Shown: in pieces, positions 46,502 to 56,299 of the stretch | Position numbering within the stretch: position 1 is the stretch's first letter | How the letters are laid out: every line of letters begins with the position of its first letter | Origin: Helicobacter sp. 12S02232-10 | GTDB lineage: Bacteria > Campylobacterota > Campylobacteria > Campylobacterales > Helicobacteraceae | Length of the DNA: 64,000 nucleotides | NCBI RefSeq assembly: GCF_002272895.1 | Contig: NZ_MLAQ01000009.1 | Location: 1-64,000, forward strand | Direction of reading: 5' to 3' | Made by a program: the position numbers and the translations under genes | Notes under the pieces: generated by a model | What the model saw: the letters and a program-made list of their open reading frames with translations, nothing else | The model's database searches: none | Told to the model about the DNA's origin: nothing

Positions 46502-47872
46502 CTAAAAAGAAATGATAAAACCGCTGATAAAAATTACCAAAATGATTATAGGAATGGCGTACTTGACATATTTATACCAAATCCCAACCAATTTTGCATT
46601 TGCAGAATTTCCGTTTTTAAGCTCTTTGATTGCGTCTTCTCTAAGCACCCATCCTACAAAAATACTCGCCCCCAAAGCCGTCAAAACAAATAAAATATTC
46701 CCACTGATAAAATCAAAAGCATCAAAAATATTTTTTCCAAAAATTTTAACCTCACTCCAAGGACCATAAGTCAAAATACAAGGAATATTCCCGAAAATAA
46801 AAATCATCCCCAAAACAAAAGCAATCGCGTTTTGACGCCTCCATTTGAGTTTTTCAACAATTGCAGTGATAATAACTTCATAGATGGGCAAAGAAGTAGT
46901 TAGTGCTGCCACAATCAGAAGTAAAAAAAACACAATTCCAAAAGCATTCCCAAAATGCATATGCGAAAACACGATCGGAAGAGTTTTAAAAACCAAAGAA
47001 GGCCCAGAATCTGGATTCAAACCAAAGCTAAAAAGCGAAGGAAAAATCATAAATCCCGCCATAATTGCAATAAAAGTATTTAAAACCCCTGTCATTGCAG
47101 CCGTTTTTATCAAGTCTTCATTCTTATCCAGATAAGAAGAAAGCGTGATCATCACTCCAAACCCCAAAGACAAAGCAAAAAATACTTGCCCTAAAACTAA
47201 AATAAAGAGCTTGGGTGTGATCTTGGTAAAATCAGGCGTAAGGTAAAATTTTACCCCCTCCATTGCTCCAGGCATTGTAAGATTACGAATCACCATCGCC
47301 ATCAAACATAAGAAAAGCAAAGGCATCAGATATTTCATCGAACGCTCAATCCCATCAATAATCCCCCTAGATAAAATCAACCAATTCAGTGCGACAAAAA
47401 TAAAAGTAAAAATGCCTATCTCTAAAGGAGCTTGCTCAATATGTGTGGAATAAAAAAGTGAGGTTATTTCTTTATTTATAGGAGCAGAAAGATTCAAAGT
47501 GCCATTAAGAATATTCACGATATAAGAGATGACCCATCCCCCAAGCACCATATAATAAGCCAAAATACCAAAAGAACCTGCCAAACCCATATAACCGATA
47601 ATTTTCCAATATTTAGAAATCTTTTTCTCTTCTACAAACCCGCCAAAAGCATCTACAGAATTCATATGGGCACGTCTCCCAATCACATTTTCTACCAAAA
47701 TAACTGGTATGCCCACAACAATCATTGCAATGATAAAAACCAATACATAAGCCCCACCTCCGTTTTCTCCAACTAAATAAGGAAACCGCCAAGTTGCTCC
47801 AAACCCTACCGTAGCTCCTGCTACCGTTAAAATATAGGTAAGACGACTTGACCAAAGCTGTCTTTTTTGCAT
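46502..47872 (-). CDS. sodium-dependent transporter, NSS (SLC6-like) family
   Basis: A 456-residue inner-membrane symporter with about 11 helices. The sodium-binding helix 1 is ATVGFGATWRFPYLVGENGG near residue 20, and the helix-8 region SLGFGVMITLSSYL lies near residue 230. The family (LeuT-type) imports amino acids or amines with sodium; the substrate is not readable. AAAGGAGATCAG precedes the ATG. It stands alone after TonB-dependent receptor 2. Confidence 0.93.
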   Translation of the reverse strand: MQKRQLWSSRLTYILTVAGATVGFGATWRFPYLVGENGGGAYVLVFIIAMIVVGIPVILVENVIGRRAHMNSVDAFGGFVEEKKISKYWKIIGYMGLAGSFGILAYYMVLGGWVISYIVNILNGTLNLSAPINKEITSLFYSTHIEQAPLEIGIFTFIFVALNWLILSRGIIDGIERSMKYLMPLLFLCLMAMVIRNLTMPGAMEGVKFYLTPDFTKITPKLFILVLGQVFFALSLGFGVMITLSSYLDKNEDLIKTAAMTGVLNTFIAIMAGFMIFPSLFSFGLNPDSGPSLVFKTLPIVFSHMHFGNAFGIVFFLLLIVAALTTSLPIYEVIITAIVEKLKWRRQNAIAFVLGMIFIFGNIPCILTYGPWSEVKIFGKNIFDAFDFISGNILFVLTALGASIFVGWVLREDAIKELKNGNSANAKLVGIWYKYVKYAIPIIILVIFISGFIISF

Positions 47873-48010
47873 CTGATCTCCTTTTTATTTAAATTGATTG
47901 AAAAGTTCTTTAGACTTTAAAGATTATCTAGAAAAATTGGCAACTTTTATTAAGTTTAAAATACAAATAGCAATCCAAAATCTTTAATATCTGAAAAACC
48001 AAGTCTTTAT

Positions 48011-48976
48011 CTAATCAATAAGGGTATCTAAAAAATCTTGATATATCTCCATATTCAAACCATTCCCTAAGATTGCCCATAATAAAATCCTAGCTTTTCT
48101 CCCGCTTAAATAGCCTCCCATCAAAACTCCCCGCTCTCTCAAATCAATTTCAGCCCCTTTATAACCATAGGTTTGATAAGCTGCGGATCCATCTGTTGTC
48201 CTTGTACAGACAACGACAGGCATTTTTTCTATCACACTATCAAGTAGCGCACTTGTTTCCAAACTAATATGTCCAGCTCCGAATCCTTTGATAACTAAGC
48301 CATCTTGGGTTTGTTTGACCCATTCCAAAACACTTGCATCCCCATCTAAAGTCTGTTCCCACAAAAATACTTTTTTCATAACAGAAGGCATAGGTAAAAT
48401 GAAACGTTTCAATTTAGGATAAAAATACTCTACTTTCCCCTCAGAAATAAAGCCACAAGTTTTGCCATCTGAACAAAAAGTATTTACCGAAAAACTATGA
48501 GATTTTCTCACCCATCTAGCTGTATGGATGGTATCATTCATTACCACCATCACCCCTCTTTCTGTGCTATTAGGACTAAGGGCACATAAAATACTGCTAT
48601 AAAGATTCCTAATGCCATCTGCCCCAATAGCATTAGCATCTCTCATTGCTCCCATTAAAATCAAAGGCTCGCGATGATTCCAAAACAAATCACATAAAAA
48701 AGCACTTTCTTCAAGTGTATCTGTTCCCTGTGTAAGGATCACGCCATTAGCACCATTTTTTATTTGAGTATTCGCCCAATCTAGGGCACTTAAAAGCATT
48801 TCAAATTTTAAATGCCCACTTGGGAGAGCAAAAAGACTTTCTGCATAAAGTTCTGCCTCAATATCAGGAAGTGCTGCAATAAAATCTTTTGCACAAAGCT
48901 TAGGAACAACACCCTCGCCTTTGTTTTTTGAAGTCATTGAAATTGTCCCGCCTAAAGAACCGATAGATATTTTCAT
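48011..48976 (-). CDS. L-asparaginase, cytoplasmic type
   Basis: A 321-residue enzyme with the two active-site blocks. SLGGTISMT near residue 7 carries the nucleophilic Thr (a Leu replaces the usual first Thr of TGGT). LTQGTDTLEESAF near residue 82 carries the Thr-Asp pair, and ARWVRKSHS supplies the Lys. No signal peptide is present, unlike the periplasmic type II enzyme, so it acts in the cytoplasm. AGGAG precedes the ATG. It is the last gene of an operon with an organic-acid-type MFS transporter and a D-malate/tartrate dehydrogenase. Confidence 0.88.
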   Translation of the reverse strand: MKISIGSLGGTISMTSKNKGEGVVPKLCAKDFIAALPDIEAELYAESLFALPSGHLKFEMLLSALDWANTQIKNGANGVILTQGTDTLEESAFLCDLFWNHREPLILMGAMRDANAIGADGIRNLYSSILCALSPNSTERGVMVVMNDTIHTARWVRKSHSFSVNTFCSDGKTCGFISEGKVEYFYPKLKRFILPMPSVMKKVFLWEQTLDGDASVLEWVKQTQDGLVIKGFGAGHISLETSALLDSVIEKMPVVVCTRTTDGSAAYQTYGYKGAEIDLRERGVLMGGYLSGRKARILLWAILGNGLNMEIYQDFLDTLID

Positions 48977-49000
48977 TTTAATCTCCTGTTTCTTGTTTGT

Positions 49001-50284
49001 CTATAATTTTCCTGGTTTGATCAAAAACATACAAAACATTCCCACGCAAGTAACTGCTGCAGCTGCCATAAACATAGCTTCATAACCTTTTGAGCTTACC
49101 AAATATCCTGTAAGCGTAGGGGCAAGCACAGAAGCGATATTGCCTAAAAAATGCATTATGCCACTAAATGTGCCTACTTTTTCTTTAGGTGAAGTATCGA
49201 TCACAACACTCCAATAAACAGTATTTGCAAAGGAATTCAAGGCATTCCCCAAAGCAATAATAGCAATCACTAAAGCTACTGAAGTTACCAAATTTATCGA
49301 CAAAAAACTAATCGTGGTCAAAAATAACAAAATAGCAGCAAAATAGCCTCTAGCAATTTTTAGACTTCCTGTTTTATTCAGTAAAAAATCAGAAATTTTG
49401 CCACCCAAAAGAATAGTAACACAAGCCCCAATCCAAGGAATCATCCCCATATACCACAAAGAAAACAAATCATAACCAAACATATCTTGGAGATATTTGG
49501 GTGTCCAAGTCAAAAGCAAAAAATTCACATAATTGAATGCAAAATACCCAACCGTATTTAAAATCAAGGTTCTGCTTTTAAAAAAATGCCACCATTTTAA
49601 ATCAGCTTTGGTTTTATCAATAGTGTCACATAAACTTTTTTCACCGATGATTTTAAGTTCTTCTTGACTCACTTTAGGATTTTGATGGGGATAATCCGTC
49701 AGTGCTTGCATCAGAAAAAATAATGCAATTAGCCCCGCAATCCCCAATACAATAAATGCAACCCGCCAACTTCCTGAATAGCTCAGTAAAAATACCGCTA
49801 CAGGAGCAGTCAATAAGGCTCCTAAAGGCGTACTTAAAAGCCCCATTGAAACGACAAATCCTCTTTCTTTGGGTGCTGCCCAATTGCTGATAGTTTTATT
49901 AATTACAGAATATGCAGGTCCTTCAGCAAATCCAAAAAGAATTCTCATCACTCCAAAACCTGCTAAAACTGAACCACCAAAAAACATCATTCCAATGTCT
50001 CCTGCCCACGCTGTAAGGATTTCAAAAATCGACCAAAATACTCCTGCAAAAAGCCATACTTTTTTAGGACCGAATCGATCAGAAAGCACACCTCCAAGGA
50101 GTGCTCCAAACATATAACCATAACCGAAAAATCCAAGCACTGCCCCCCAAGAGCTTTTATCAAGTCCGTATTCATCGATAATAAACTCCCCTGAATAGGA
50201 CAACGCTCCCCGATCAATATAGTTGATCAAAGCAAGCAAAAGCACTAAAAAGAAAATATGATATCGATAACGTTGCTTATACAT
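49001..50284 (-). CDS. MFS transporter, organic-anion type
   Basis: A 427-residue, 12-helix major facilitator. It begins RYRYHIFFLVLLLALINYIDRGALSYSG, the pattern of the anion:cation symporter family that takes up hexuronates, glucarate or tartrate. The loop 2-3 signature is GGVLSDRFGPKK near residue 63. It lies 11 bases downstream of the D-malate/tartrate dehydrogenase gene and 24 bases upstream of asparaginase. From context, uptake of a dicarboxylic or hydroxy acid such as malate or tartrate is likely. Confidence 0.9.
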   Translation of the reverse strand: MYKQRYRYHIFFLVLLLALINYIDRGALSYSGEFIIDEYGLDKSSWGAVLGFFGYGYMFGALLGGVLSDRFGPKKVWLFAGVFWSIFEILTAWAGDIGMMFFGGSVLAGFGVMRILFGFAEGPAYSVINKTISNWAAPKERGFVVSMGLLSTPLGALLTAPVAVFLLSYSGSWRVAFIVLGIAGLIALFFLMQALTDYPHQNPKVSQEELKIIGEKSLCDTIDKTKADLKWWHFFKSRTLILNTVGYFAFNYVNFLLLTWTPKYLQDMFGYDLFSLWYMGMIPWIGACVTILLGGKISDFLLNKTGSLKIARGYFAAILLFLTTISFLSINLVTSVALVIAIIALGNALNSFANTVYWSVVIDTSPKEKVGTFSGIMHFLGNIASVLAPTLTGYLVSSKGYEAMFMAAAAVTCVGMFCMFLIKPGKL

Positions 50285-50295
50285 AAAATTTCTCC

Positions 50296-51384
50296 CTAAA
50301 GATTTTTAAGTACTGCACAAATCCCATCACCCACCTCAAAGGTCTTGGCATTTCCGCCCATATCAGGAGTTTTAGGACCTTCTTTGACTACTTTTTCTAT
50401 AGCTTGGATAATTTCTTTGGAAGCCTTTTGATACATAGGTTCTTTTTCACCCAAAAATTCCAACATCAAAGCACCTGACCAAATCATTCCGATTGGATTG
50501 GCAATATTTTTACCAAAAATATCTGGGGCTGAGCCGTGTACAGGCTCAAAAAGTGAGGGGAAATTCCTTTGAGGATTGATATTTGCACTTGCACTGACTC
50601 CAATAGTTCCCGCACACGCAGGACCAAGATCAGAAAGGATATCACCAAAAAGATTGGAAGCAACTACTATATTGAAGCGTTCAGGTTGCAAAACAAATCT
50701 TGCACACAAAATATCAATGTGTTGCTTATCATATTTGACATTTGGAAATGACTTTGCCATCATCTCTGTGCGTTCATCCCAATAAGGCATAGAAATCGAA
50801 ATGCCATTGGATTTTGTCGCTGAAGTCAGTGTCTTCCTCTCAGATTTTTCAGCCAGTTTGAAAGCATATTCAAGTACTCTATCCACACCTCTTCTAGTAA
50901 AAATGGATTCTTGAATTACAAATTCATTAGGTGTTCCCTCAAACATTTTTCCTCCGACAGAAGAATATTCCCCTTCAGTATTTTCTCTGACCACTACAAA
51001 ATTAATATCTTGACTTCTTTTCCCTGCCAAAGGACAAGGAATACCATCTAAAAGACGCACTGGACGTAGGTTAATATATTGGTCAAAATCTCTTCGAAAT
51101 TTTAAAAGCGACCCCCACAAAGAAATATGATCAGGAACGATCTGGGGCATCCCTACAGCCCCAAAATAAATTGCATCATAATCTTTTAAAATCTCAAACC
51201 AATCATCAGGCATCATCTTTTTGTGCTTGAGATAATAATCACAATTTGCAAAATCAAATTCTTTAAATTTTAAATTCAAGCCAAACTTCGAATCGACATA
51301 TTCTAAAATTTTCAACCCCTCAGGCATTACTTCATTACCGATTCCATCGCCCTTAATAACAGCTATATTGAATTCTTTTTTCAT
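50296..51384 (-). CDS. D-malate / tartrate dehydrogenase family protein
   Basis: A 362-residue NAD-dependent beta-hydroxyacid oxidative decarboxylase of the isocitrate/isopropylmalate dehydrogenase superfamily. KGDGIGNEVMPEGL near residue 10 binds cofactor and substrate. PDHISLWGSLLKFRRDFDQY near residue 80 is the block that separates the tartrate/D-malate branch (TtuC, DmlA) from LeuB. NLFGDILSDLG and FEPVHGSAPDIFG are the shared metal and cofactor motifs. GGAGAAAAA precedes the ATG. It heads an operon with an MFS transporter and asparaginase. D-malate versus tartrate cannot be told from sequence. Confidence 0.88.
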   Translation of the reverse strand: MKKEFNIAVIKGDGIGNEVMPEGLKILEYVDSKFGLNLKFKEFDFANCDYYLKHKKMMPDDWFEILKDYDAIYFGAVGMPQIVPDHISLWGSLLKFRRDFDQYINLRPVRLLDGIPCPLAGKRSQDINFVVVRENTEGEYSSVGGKMFEGTPNEFVIQESIFTRRGVDRVLEYAFKLAEKSERKTLTSATKSNGISISMPYWDERTEMMAKSFPNVKYDKQHIDILCARFVLQPERFNIVVASNLFGDILSDLGPACAGTIGVSASANINPQRNFPSLFEPVHGSAPDIFGKNIANPIGMIWSGALMLEFLGEKEPMYQKASKEIIQAIEKVVKEGPKTPDMGGNAKTFEVGDGICAVLKNL

Positions 51385-51633
51385 TTTTTCTCCAAATTTT
51401 ATGATCAGACATTCAGTATCTCATAAATTTAGAACAATTTAAAAGAATTTTTATTTTATTTTTAATGAATGTTTAATAGTGAAACACAATTGTATGATGT
51501 ATTTGAATCAGATTATTGAAAAATTTTATTATATTTCAGATCGATCAAAAGAAAAAGTAAAAATAACATCAAAATATTAAAAATCAATATTGATTGTAGA
51601 AAATATGGGCATTATCGCAGGTTTTATGAATAC

Positions 51634-51649
51634 GCCCCAAAATTGGGGC
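51634..51649 (-). terminator. candidate terminator of htpG
   Basis: GCCCCAA and TTGGGGC form a strong GC-rich hairpin ten bases after the htpG stop. No T run follows on the minus strand, so it may act with a factor or protect the 3' end. Confidence 0.5.
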
Positions 51650-51658
51650 AATTTAAAA

Positions 51659-53527
51659 TTAGAGAGTTTTTAAAATCGTATTATTCAAACGATCTGCAAA
51701 ATCTTTTGCATTTTCGATTGAACCTGATTCCAAAAGTTTTGCAGAAGCATACAACAAATGAGCAATATCAGATAAAAGTTCCTTATCATCTTTATTTTTG
51801 AGCTTTTCTAAAATAGGGTGGTTTGCATTGATTTCCATCGTTTTTTTCTGAACTGGAGGCTCTTGACCCATTTGACGCATTAAATTTATCATCATTGCAT
51901 TTTGTTCATCTCCTACAAGTGCTGCCGGAGAAGAAAGAGAGTTGGAAAGAATCACATCCTTGACCTGCTCGCCTAAAGCTTCTTTAAAAGACGCTATGAG
52001 CTTTTCAAAAGACTTTTTAACCTTCTCATCAACTTTTTGCTCTCCAAGTTCTTGAAGCGTCTCAGATGCACTTGCATCTTTCAGAGGTGTTTTATCGTAT
52101 TCACCAACTCCAGGCATCACAAAGCCATCTACCTCATCGCTCATCAATAAAACTTCATACCCTTTCTGTGCATATTTTTCAAGTATCGGGGAAGCTTTTA
52201 AAAGCTCTAGATTCTCTCCGATAATATAATAGATGCTTTTTTGCCCCTCAGGCATATTTTCTTTATAGGTTTTTAAAGAAATGCTTCCCTCTTGTTTAGA
52301 CGAATGAAATCTTAAGAGATTTAAAATTTTTTCCTTATTTTCATAATCGCTATAAAGCCCTTCTTTTAAAACTCTTCCAAACTGGGAATAAAATTTTTCA
52401 TAAGCCACATTGTCTTTGGCAATATTTTCAATCTCACCCAATATTTTTTTGACTGAAGCTGACCTGATATTGGCCAAAATCTTGTTTTGTTGCAAGATCT
52501 CCCGACTAACATTTAAAGGCAAATCTTCACTATCAATCACACCACGCACAAAACGCAAATACTGCGGCAACAATTCTTTATCATCATCAGTAATGAACAC
52601 TCGCTTAACATAAAGCTTCACTCCGGATTTATAATCCACTCGGTAAAGATCAAATGGGGCAACACTTGGAATAAAAAATAAAGTGGAATACTCCAATGTT
52701 CCTTCCACTTTGCTATGAATCCATCTCATCGGTTCGGTATTATCGTGTGCAAAACTTTTATAGAACTCTTTATAATCCTCATCTTTGAGATCATTTTTAC
52801 TCATTTTCCAAATCGCCTTAGCGGTATTGAGCTGTTCGTTTTTGTCTTCTTTGATTTCTTTTTTATTTTCGCCCTCACCTTCAAATTTTGTCTCAATATA
52901 ACTCAAATAGATTGGGAACGGGATATGTTCGGAATATTTTTTAACAATATTTTCTATTTCCCACCGACTTGCAAAACTTGAATCCTCATCTTTGAGATAA
53001 AGCGTAATTTGTGTCCCTTGAGAGTCTTTTACACACGAGGATATTTCATATTCCCCCTTCCCATCACTTATCCAAGTATAAGCTTTGTCTTCGCCTGCCT
53101 TTTTAGTTTGCACAATAACTTTATCTGCAACCATAAATGCAGAGTAAAATCCGACTCCAAACTGCCCAATAAGAGCGGAATCTTTCTTCTTATCCCCACT
53201 CAAAGAAGCCAGAAAACTTTTTGTTCCTGATTTTGCAATGGTCCCAAGATTTGCAATGAGCTCCTCTTCAGTCATTCCAATCCCGTTATCTTCGATAGTG
53301 AGGGTTTTTTTCTTCTCATCAAAGCTTAGATTAATACGAGGATCGAATTTTAAATCCTTTAGCTTTGTGTCTGTAAGCGTAAGATAATTCAATTTATCAA
53401 GCGCATCTGAAGCATTTGAAATCAATTCACGCAAAAATATTTCTTTATTGGAATAAAGTGAGTGAATCATTAGATCTAACAATTGATTGATCTCAGTCTG
53501 AAAAGTATGTTTTTTGTTTTTACTCAT
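51659..53527 (-). CDS. htpG: chaperone HtpG (Hsp90 family)
   Basis: A 622-residue ATP-dependent chaperone. The N-terminal GHKL ATPase has LISNASDALDKL near residue 35, DNGIGMT near residue 83 and GQFGVGFYSAFM near residue 120. A middle domain and C-terminal dimerisation domain follow at family length. AGGAG precedes the ATG. It is divergent from the urease operon, with 326 bases between starts. Confidence 0.97.
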   Translation of the reverse strand: MSKNKKHTFQTEINQLLDLMIHSLYSNKEIFLRELISNASDALDKLNYLTLTDTKLKDLKFDPRINLSFDEKKKTLTIEDNGIGMTEEELIANLGTIAKSGTKSFLASLSGDKKKDSALIGQFGVGFYSAFMVADKVIVQTKKAGEDKAYTWISDGKGEYEISSCVKDSQGTQITLYLKDEDSSFASRWEIENIVKKYSEHIPFPIYLSYIETKFEGEGENKKEIKEDKNEQLNTAKAIWKMSKNDLKDEDYKEFYKSFAHDNTEPMRWIHSKVEGTLEYSTLFFIPSVAPFDLYRVDYKSGVKLYVKRVFITDDDKELLPQYLRFVRGVIDSEDLPLNVSREILQQNKILANIRSASVKKILGEIENIAKDNVAYEKFYSQFGRVLKEGLYSDYENKEKILNLLRFHSSKQEGSISLKTYKENMPEGQKSIYYIIGENLELLKASPILEKYAQKGYEVLLMSDEVDGFVMPGVGEYDKTPLKDASASETLQELGEQKVDEKVKKSFEKLIASFKEALGEQVKDVILSNSLSSPAALVGDEQNAMMINLMRQMGQEPPVQKKTMEINANHPILEKLKNKDDKELLSDIAHLLYASAKLLESGSIENAKDFADRLNNTILKTL

Positions 53528-53679
53528 AGGTAACTCCTAATTTTTATGATTATTTATTTTGGCAATTATACCACATAAATGATAAATCCAAATAATATTT
53601 ATAGACTAAGCATAAATCTTATTTAGTTCATTAATATAAACTTTTATTAGCGAAGCAACACTAAGCATATTTCTAAAAA

Positions 53680-53704
53680 TATTACAAATATTAAACAGAT
53701 AATA
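53680..53704 (+). promoter_or_regulatory. weak NikR-like dyad upstream of ureA
   Basis: TATTACA, 11 bases, GATAATA: 11 of 14 matches to the H. pylori NikR consensus, centred about 114 bases before the predicted transcript start. NikR activates ureA in H. pylori from a site nearer the promoter. In DNA this AT-rich the match could be chance. Confidence 0.25.
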
Positions 53705-53757
53705 ACGTTACTTTTCGTATTGATCGTGCTTTCAGACCAAAAGAAATAATCAATATT

Positions 53758-53775
53758 TTGTCAATTTTTTGACAA
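53758..53775. repeat. inverted repeat overlapping the ureA -35 region
   Basis: TTGTCAA, four T, TTGACAA: perfect seven-base arms. The right arm contains the TTGACA hexamer of the ureA promoter, so a protein bound here would meet RNA polymerase. Confidence 0.5.
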
Positions 53776-53799
53776 CTATTAACAAAATAGTCTTAAAAT
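53769..53799 (+). promoter_or_regulatory. candidate ureA promoter
   Basis: TTGACA (53769-53774) and TAAAAT (53794-53799) are 19 bases apart. The predicted transcript start near 53806 gives a leader of about 48 bases, close to the leader length known for H. pylori ureA. Confidence 0.5.
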
Positions 53800-53853
53800 T
53801 AAATTTCGATCTAGCAAGAAAGCTACTTCAGAAAATTTCATTAAGGAGAAACG

Positions 53854-54531
53854 ATGAAACTCAATCCAAAAGAGTTAGATAAGCTAATGCTCCACTATGC
53901 TGGAGAATTAGCCAAAAAACGCAAAGAAAGAGGAATTAAACTCAATTATGTCGAAGCGATTGCTTTGATCAGCAGTGAGATTATGGAAATGGCAAGAGAA
54001 GGTAAAAAAACCGTTGCAGAACTAATGAGCGAAGGTAAAAAAATTCTCAAAGCCGAAGATGTAATGGACGGCGTAGCCTCTATGATTCACGAAGTGGGTA
54101 TTGAAGCAGGCTTCCCAGATGGAACCAAACTTGTAACAGTTCATACTCCTATTGAAGATAATGGAAAACTTACCCCCGGTGAATTTATCCTTAAAAATGA
54201 AGACATAGAAATCAATAAAGGCAAACAAGCAATTGAAATCAAAGTCACTAACAAAGGAGATAGAGCAATTCAGGTCGGATCACACTTCCATTTCTTTGAA
54301 ACCAACAAGCTTTTGGAATTTGACAGAGAAAAAGCTTATGGCAAAAGACTTGACATTCCTTCAGGAACTTCAGTCAGATTTGAACCTGGCGAAACTAAAA
54401 CAGTTTCCCTCATTGAAGTAGGCGGCAATAAAAGAACATTTGGTTTCAATAATCTAGCCGACTCTCAAGTTAATGACGACAACAAACACATAGCAATGAA
54501 TAATGCCAAAGCCAAGGGCTTTTCTAAATAA
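53854..54531 (+). CDS. ureA: urease subunit alpha (fused gamma/beta)
   Basis: The small structural subunit of Helicobacter urease, which fuses the UreA and UreB chains of other bacteria. Residues 1-100 are the gamma part ([39 protein letters not shown]) and the rest the beta part ([40 protein letters not shown]). The 225 residues are slightly shorter than the 238 of H. pylori. AAGGAG precedes the ATG. ureB starts nine bases after its stop. Confidence 0.97.
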   Translation: MKLNPKELDKLMLHYAGELAKKRKERGIKLNYVEAIALISSEIMEMAREGKKTVAELMSEGKKILKAEDVMDGVASMIHEVGIEAGFPDGTKLVTVHTPIEDNGKLTPGEFILKNEDIEINKGKQAIEIKVTNKGDRAIQVGSHFHFFETNKLLEFDREKAYGKRLDIPSGTSVRFEPGETKTVSLIEVGGNKRTFGFNNLADSQVNDDNKHIAMNNAKAKGFSK

Positions 54532-54540
54532 GGAGTTACA

Positions 54541-56250
54541 ATGACAAAAATATCAAGAAAACAATATGCTTCAATGTTTGGTCCAACCGTAGGCGATAAA
54601 GTCCGATTGGCAGACACTGAATTATTTGCAGAAATCGAAAAAGACTACACAACCTATGGTGAAGAACTTAAATTCGGTGGTGGAAAAACATTACGCGATG
54701 GTATGGCTCAAAGCGTTAGTTCAGATTCTCACGAACTTGACTTAGTTATTACCAACGCAATGATCATCGATTATAATGGTATCTATAAAGCTGATATCGG
54801 CATCAAAGATGGAAAAATTGCTGGTATAGGCAAAGCAGGCAATAAAGATATGCAAGATGGTGTCTGTGGCAATATGACCGTAGGAGCTGCAACAGAAGCA
54901 CTTGCTGCTGAAGGAATGATTGTTACTGCAGGCGGTATAGATACTCACATTCACTTCATTTCACCCCAACAAATTCCTACAGCTCTATATAGCGGTATTA
55001 CTACAATGATAGGTGGAGGAACTGGACCTGCTGATGGAACCAATGCCACAACTTGTACTCCAGGCAAATGGAACCTTAAAGAAATGATTCGTGCTGCTGA
55101 AGAATACACAATGAATCTCGGATTTTTCGGTAAAGGCAACAGCTCCAATGAAAATTCTCTCGCTGAGCAAATCAAAGGCGGTGCTTTAGGATTAAAAATC
55201 CACGAAGACTGGGGTGCTACTCCTTCTGTCATCAACCACGCTTTAAATGTAGCTGATGAATATGATGTGCAAGTTGCCATCCATACAGATACCTTAAATG
55301 AAGCAGGTTGTGTTGAAGATACAATCAAAGCCATTGCAGGAAGAACTATCCATACTTTCCATACCGAAGGTGCTGGTGGCGGGCACGCTCCTGATATTAT
55401 CAAAATTGCTGGAGAACCCAATATCCTACCTGCCTCTACTAATCCAACCATTCCATTTACAAAAAACACAGCTGATGAACATTTAGATATGCTAATGGTT
55501 TGCCACCACTTGGATAAAAAAATCAAAGAAGACGTTGCATTTGCCGACTCTCGAATCAGACCTGAAACCATTGCAGCAGAAGATGCACTTCATGATATGG
55601 GAATTTTTTCTATCACAAGTTCTGACTCACAAGCAATGGGACGTGTTGGTGAGGTTATCACCAGAACATGGCAAACAGCAGATAAAAATAAAAAAGAATT
55701 TGGCAGACTCAAAGAAGAAACAGGCGATAATGATAACTTCAGAATCAAACGCTATATTGCCAAATACACTATCAATCCCGCTATTGCTCACGGAATTTCT
55801 GAATATATCGGTTCTGTGGAAATAGGTAAATACGCAGATCTTGTAATTTGGCATCCTGCATTTTTTGGAATCAAACCTGAAATGATTATCAAATGTGGTA
55901 TGATTGCAGGTGCAAGAATGGGAGATTCAAATGCTTCCATCCCGACTCCTGAACCTGTAATCTATCGTGAAATGTTTGCACATCACGGGAAAGCTAAATT
56001 TGATACCAATATCACCTTTGTCTCCAAAGTGGCCTATGAAGATGGTATTAAAGAAAAATTAAAGCTTGATAGAATTGTTCTTCCGGTTAAAAACTGCCGC
56101 AATGTCACTAAAAAAGATATGAAGAACAACGATGTGACTGCTCATATTGATGTTAATCCCGAAACCTACGAGGTTAAAGTCGATGGTAAAAAGGTAACTT
56201 CTAAACCAGCAGACAAGCTTAGCCTTGCTCAACTTTACAATTTGTTCTAG
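54541..56250 (+). CDS. ureB: urease subunit beta (catalytic)
   Basis: Catalytic nickel subunit, 569 residues, the same length as H. pylori UreB. All nickel and active-site groups are visible: HTHIHF near residue 136 (two His), GLKIHEDWG near 219 (carbamylated Lys), [12 protein letters not shown] near 248, [12 protein letters not shown] near 274, the flap [13 protein letters not shown] near 322 and [12 protein letters not shown] near 362. No substitution suggests an iron-type or dead urease. A small hairpin lies in the 49-bp gap to ureI. Confidence 0.98.
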   Translation: MTKISRKQYASMFGPTVGDKVRLADTELFAEIEKDYTTYGEELKFGGGKTLRDGMAQSVSSDSHELDLVITNAMIIDYNGIYKADIGIKDGKIAGIGKAGNKDMQDGVCGNMTVGAATEALAAEGMIVTAGGIDTHIHFISPQQIPTALYSGITTMIGGGTGPADGTNATTCTPGKWNLKEMIRAAEEYTMNLGFFGKGNSSNENSLAEQIKGGALGLKIHEDWGATPSVINHALNVADEYDVQVAIHTDTLNEAGCVEDTIKAIAGRTIHTFHTEGAGGGHAPDIIKIAGEPNILPASTNPTIPFTKNTADEHLDMLMVCHHLDKKIKEDVAFADSRIRPETIAAEDALHDMGIFSITSSDSQAMGRVGEVITRTWQTADKNKKEFGRLKEETGDNDNFRIKRYIAKYTINPAIAHGISEYIGSVEIGKYADLVIWHPAFFGIKPEMIIKCGMIAGARMGDSNASIPTPEPVIYREMFAHHGKAKFDTNITFVSKVAYEDGIKEKLKLDRIVLPVKNCRNVTKKDMKNNDVTAHIDVNPETYEVKVDGKKVTSKPADKLSLAQLYNLF

Positions 56251-56256
56251 TCTAAC

Positions 56257-56271
56257 CTCCCGACTTGGGGG
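56257..56271 (+). terminator. weak hairpin between ureB and ureI
   Basis: CTCCC and GGGGG (one G-U pair) flank a five-base loop, six bases after the ureB stop. It may lower expression of ureI and the accessory genes or mark an RNA processing point. There is no T run. Confidence 0.3.
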
Positions 56272-56299
56272 ATATTAATTTAATTAAAAGGATGAATCA

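Larger units (their letters stand above)
53528..53853. promoter_or_regulatory. 326-bp regulatory region between htpG and ureA
   Basis: No gene is present. It holds a ten-base direct repeat ACTAAGCATA (53605-53614 and 53660-53669, 55 bases apart), a weak NikR-like dyad (53680-53704), an 18-base element shared with the metE upstream region (53707-53724), an inverted repeat over the -35 (53758-53775) and the ureA promoter. Confidence 0.6.

Noticed and set aside
54951-55571. 206-codon reading frame antisense to ureB
   Set aside because: It is a frame shadow of a highly conserved gene; no start signal and no family resemblance.
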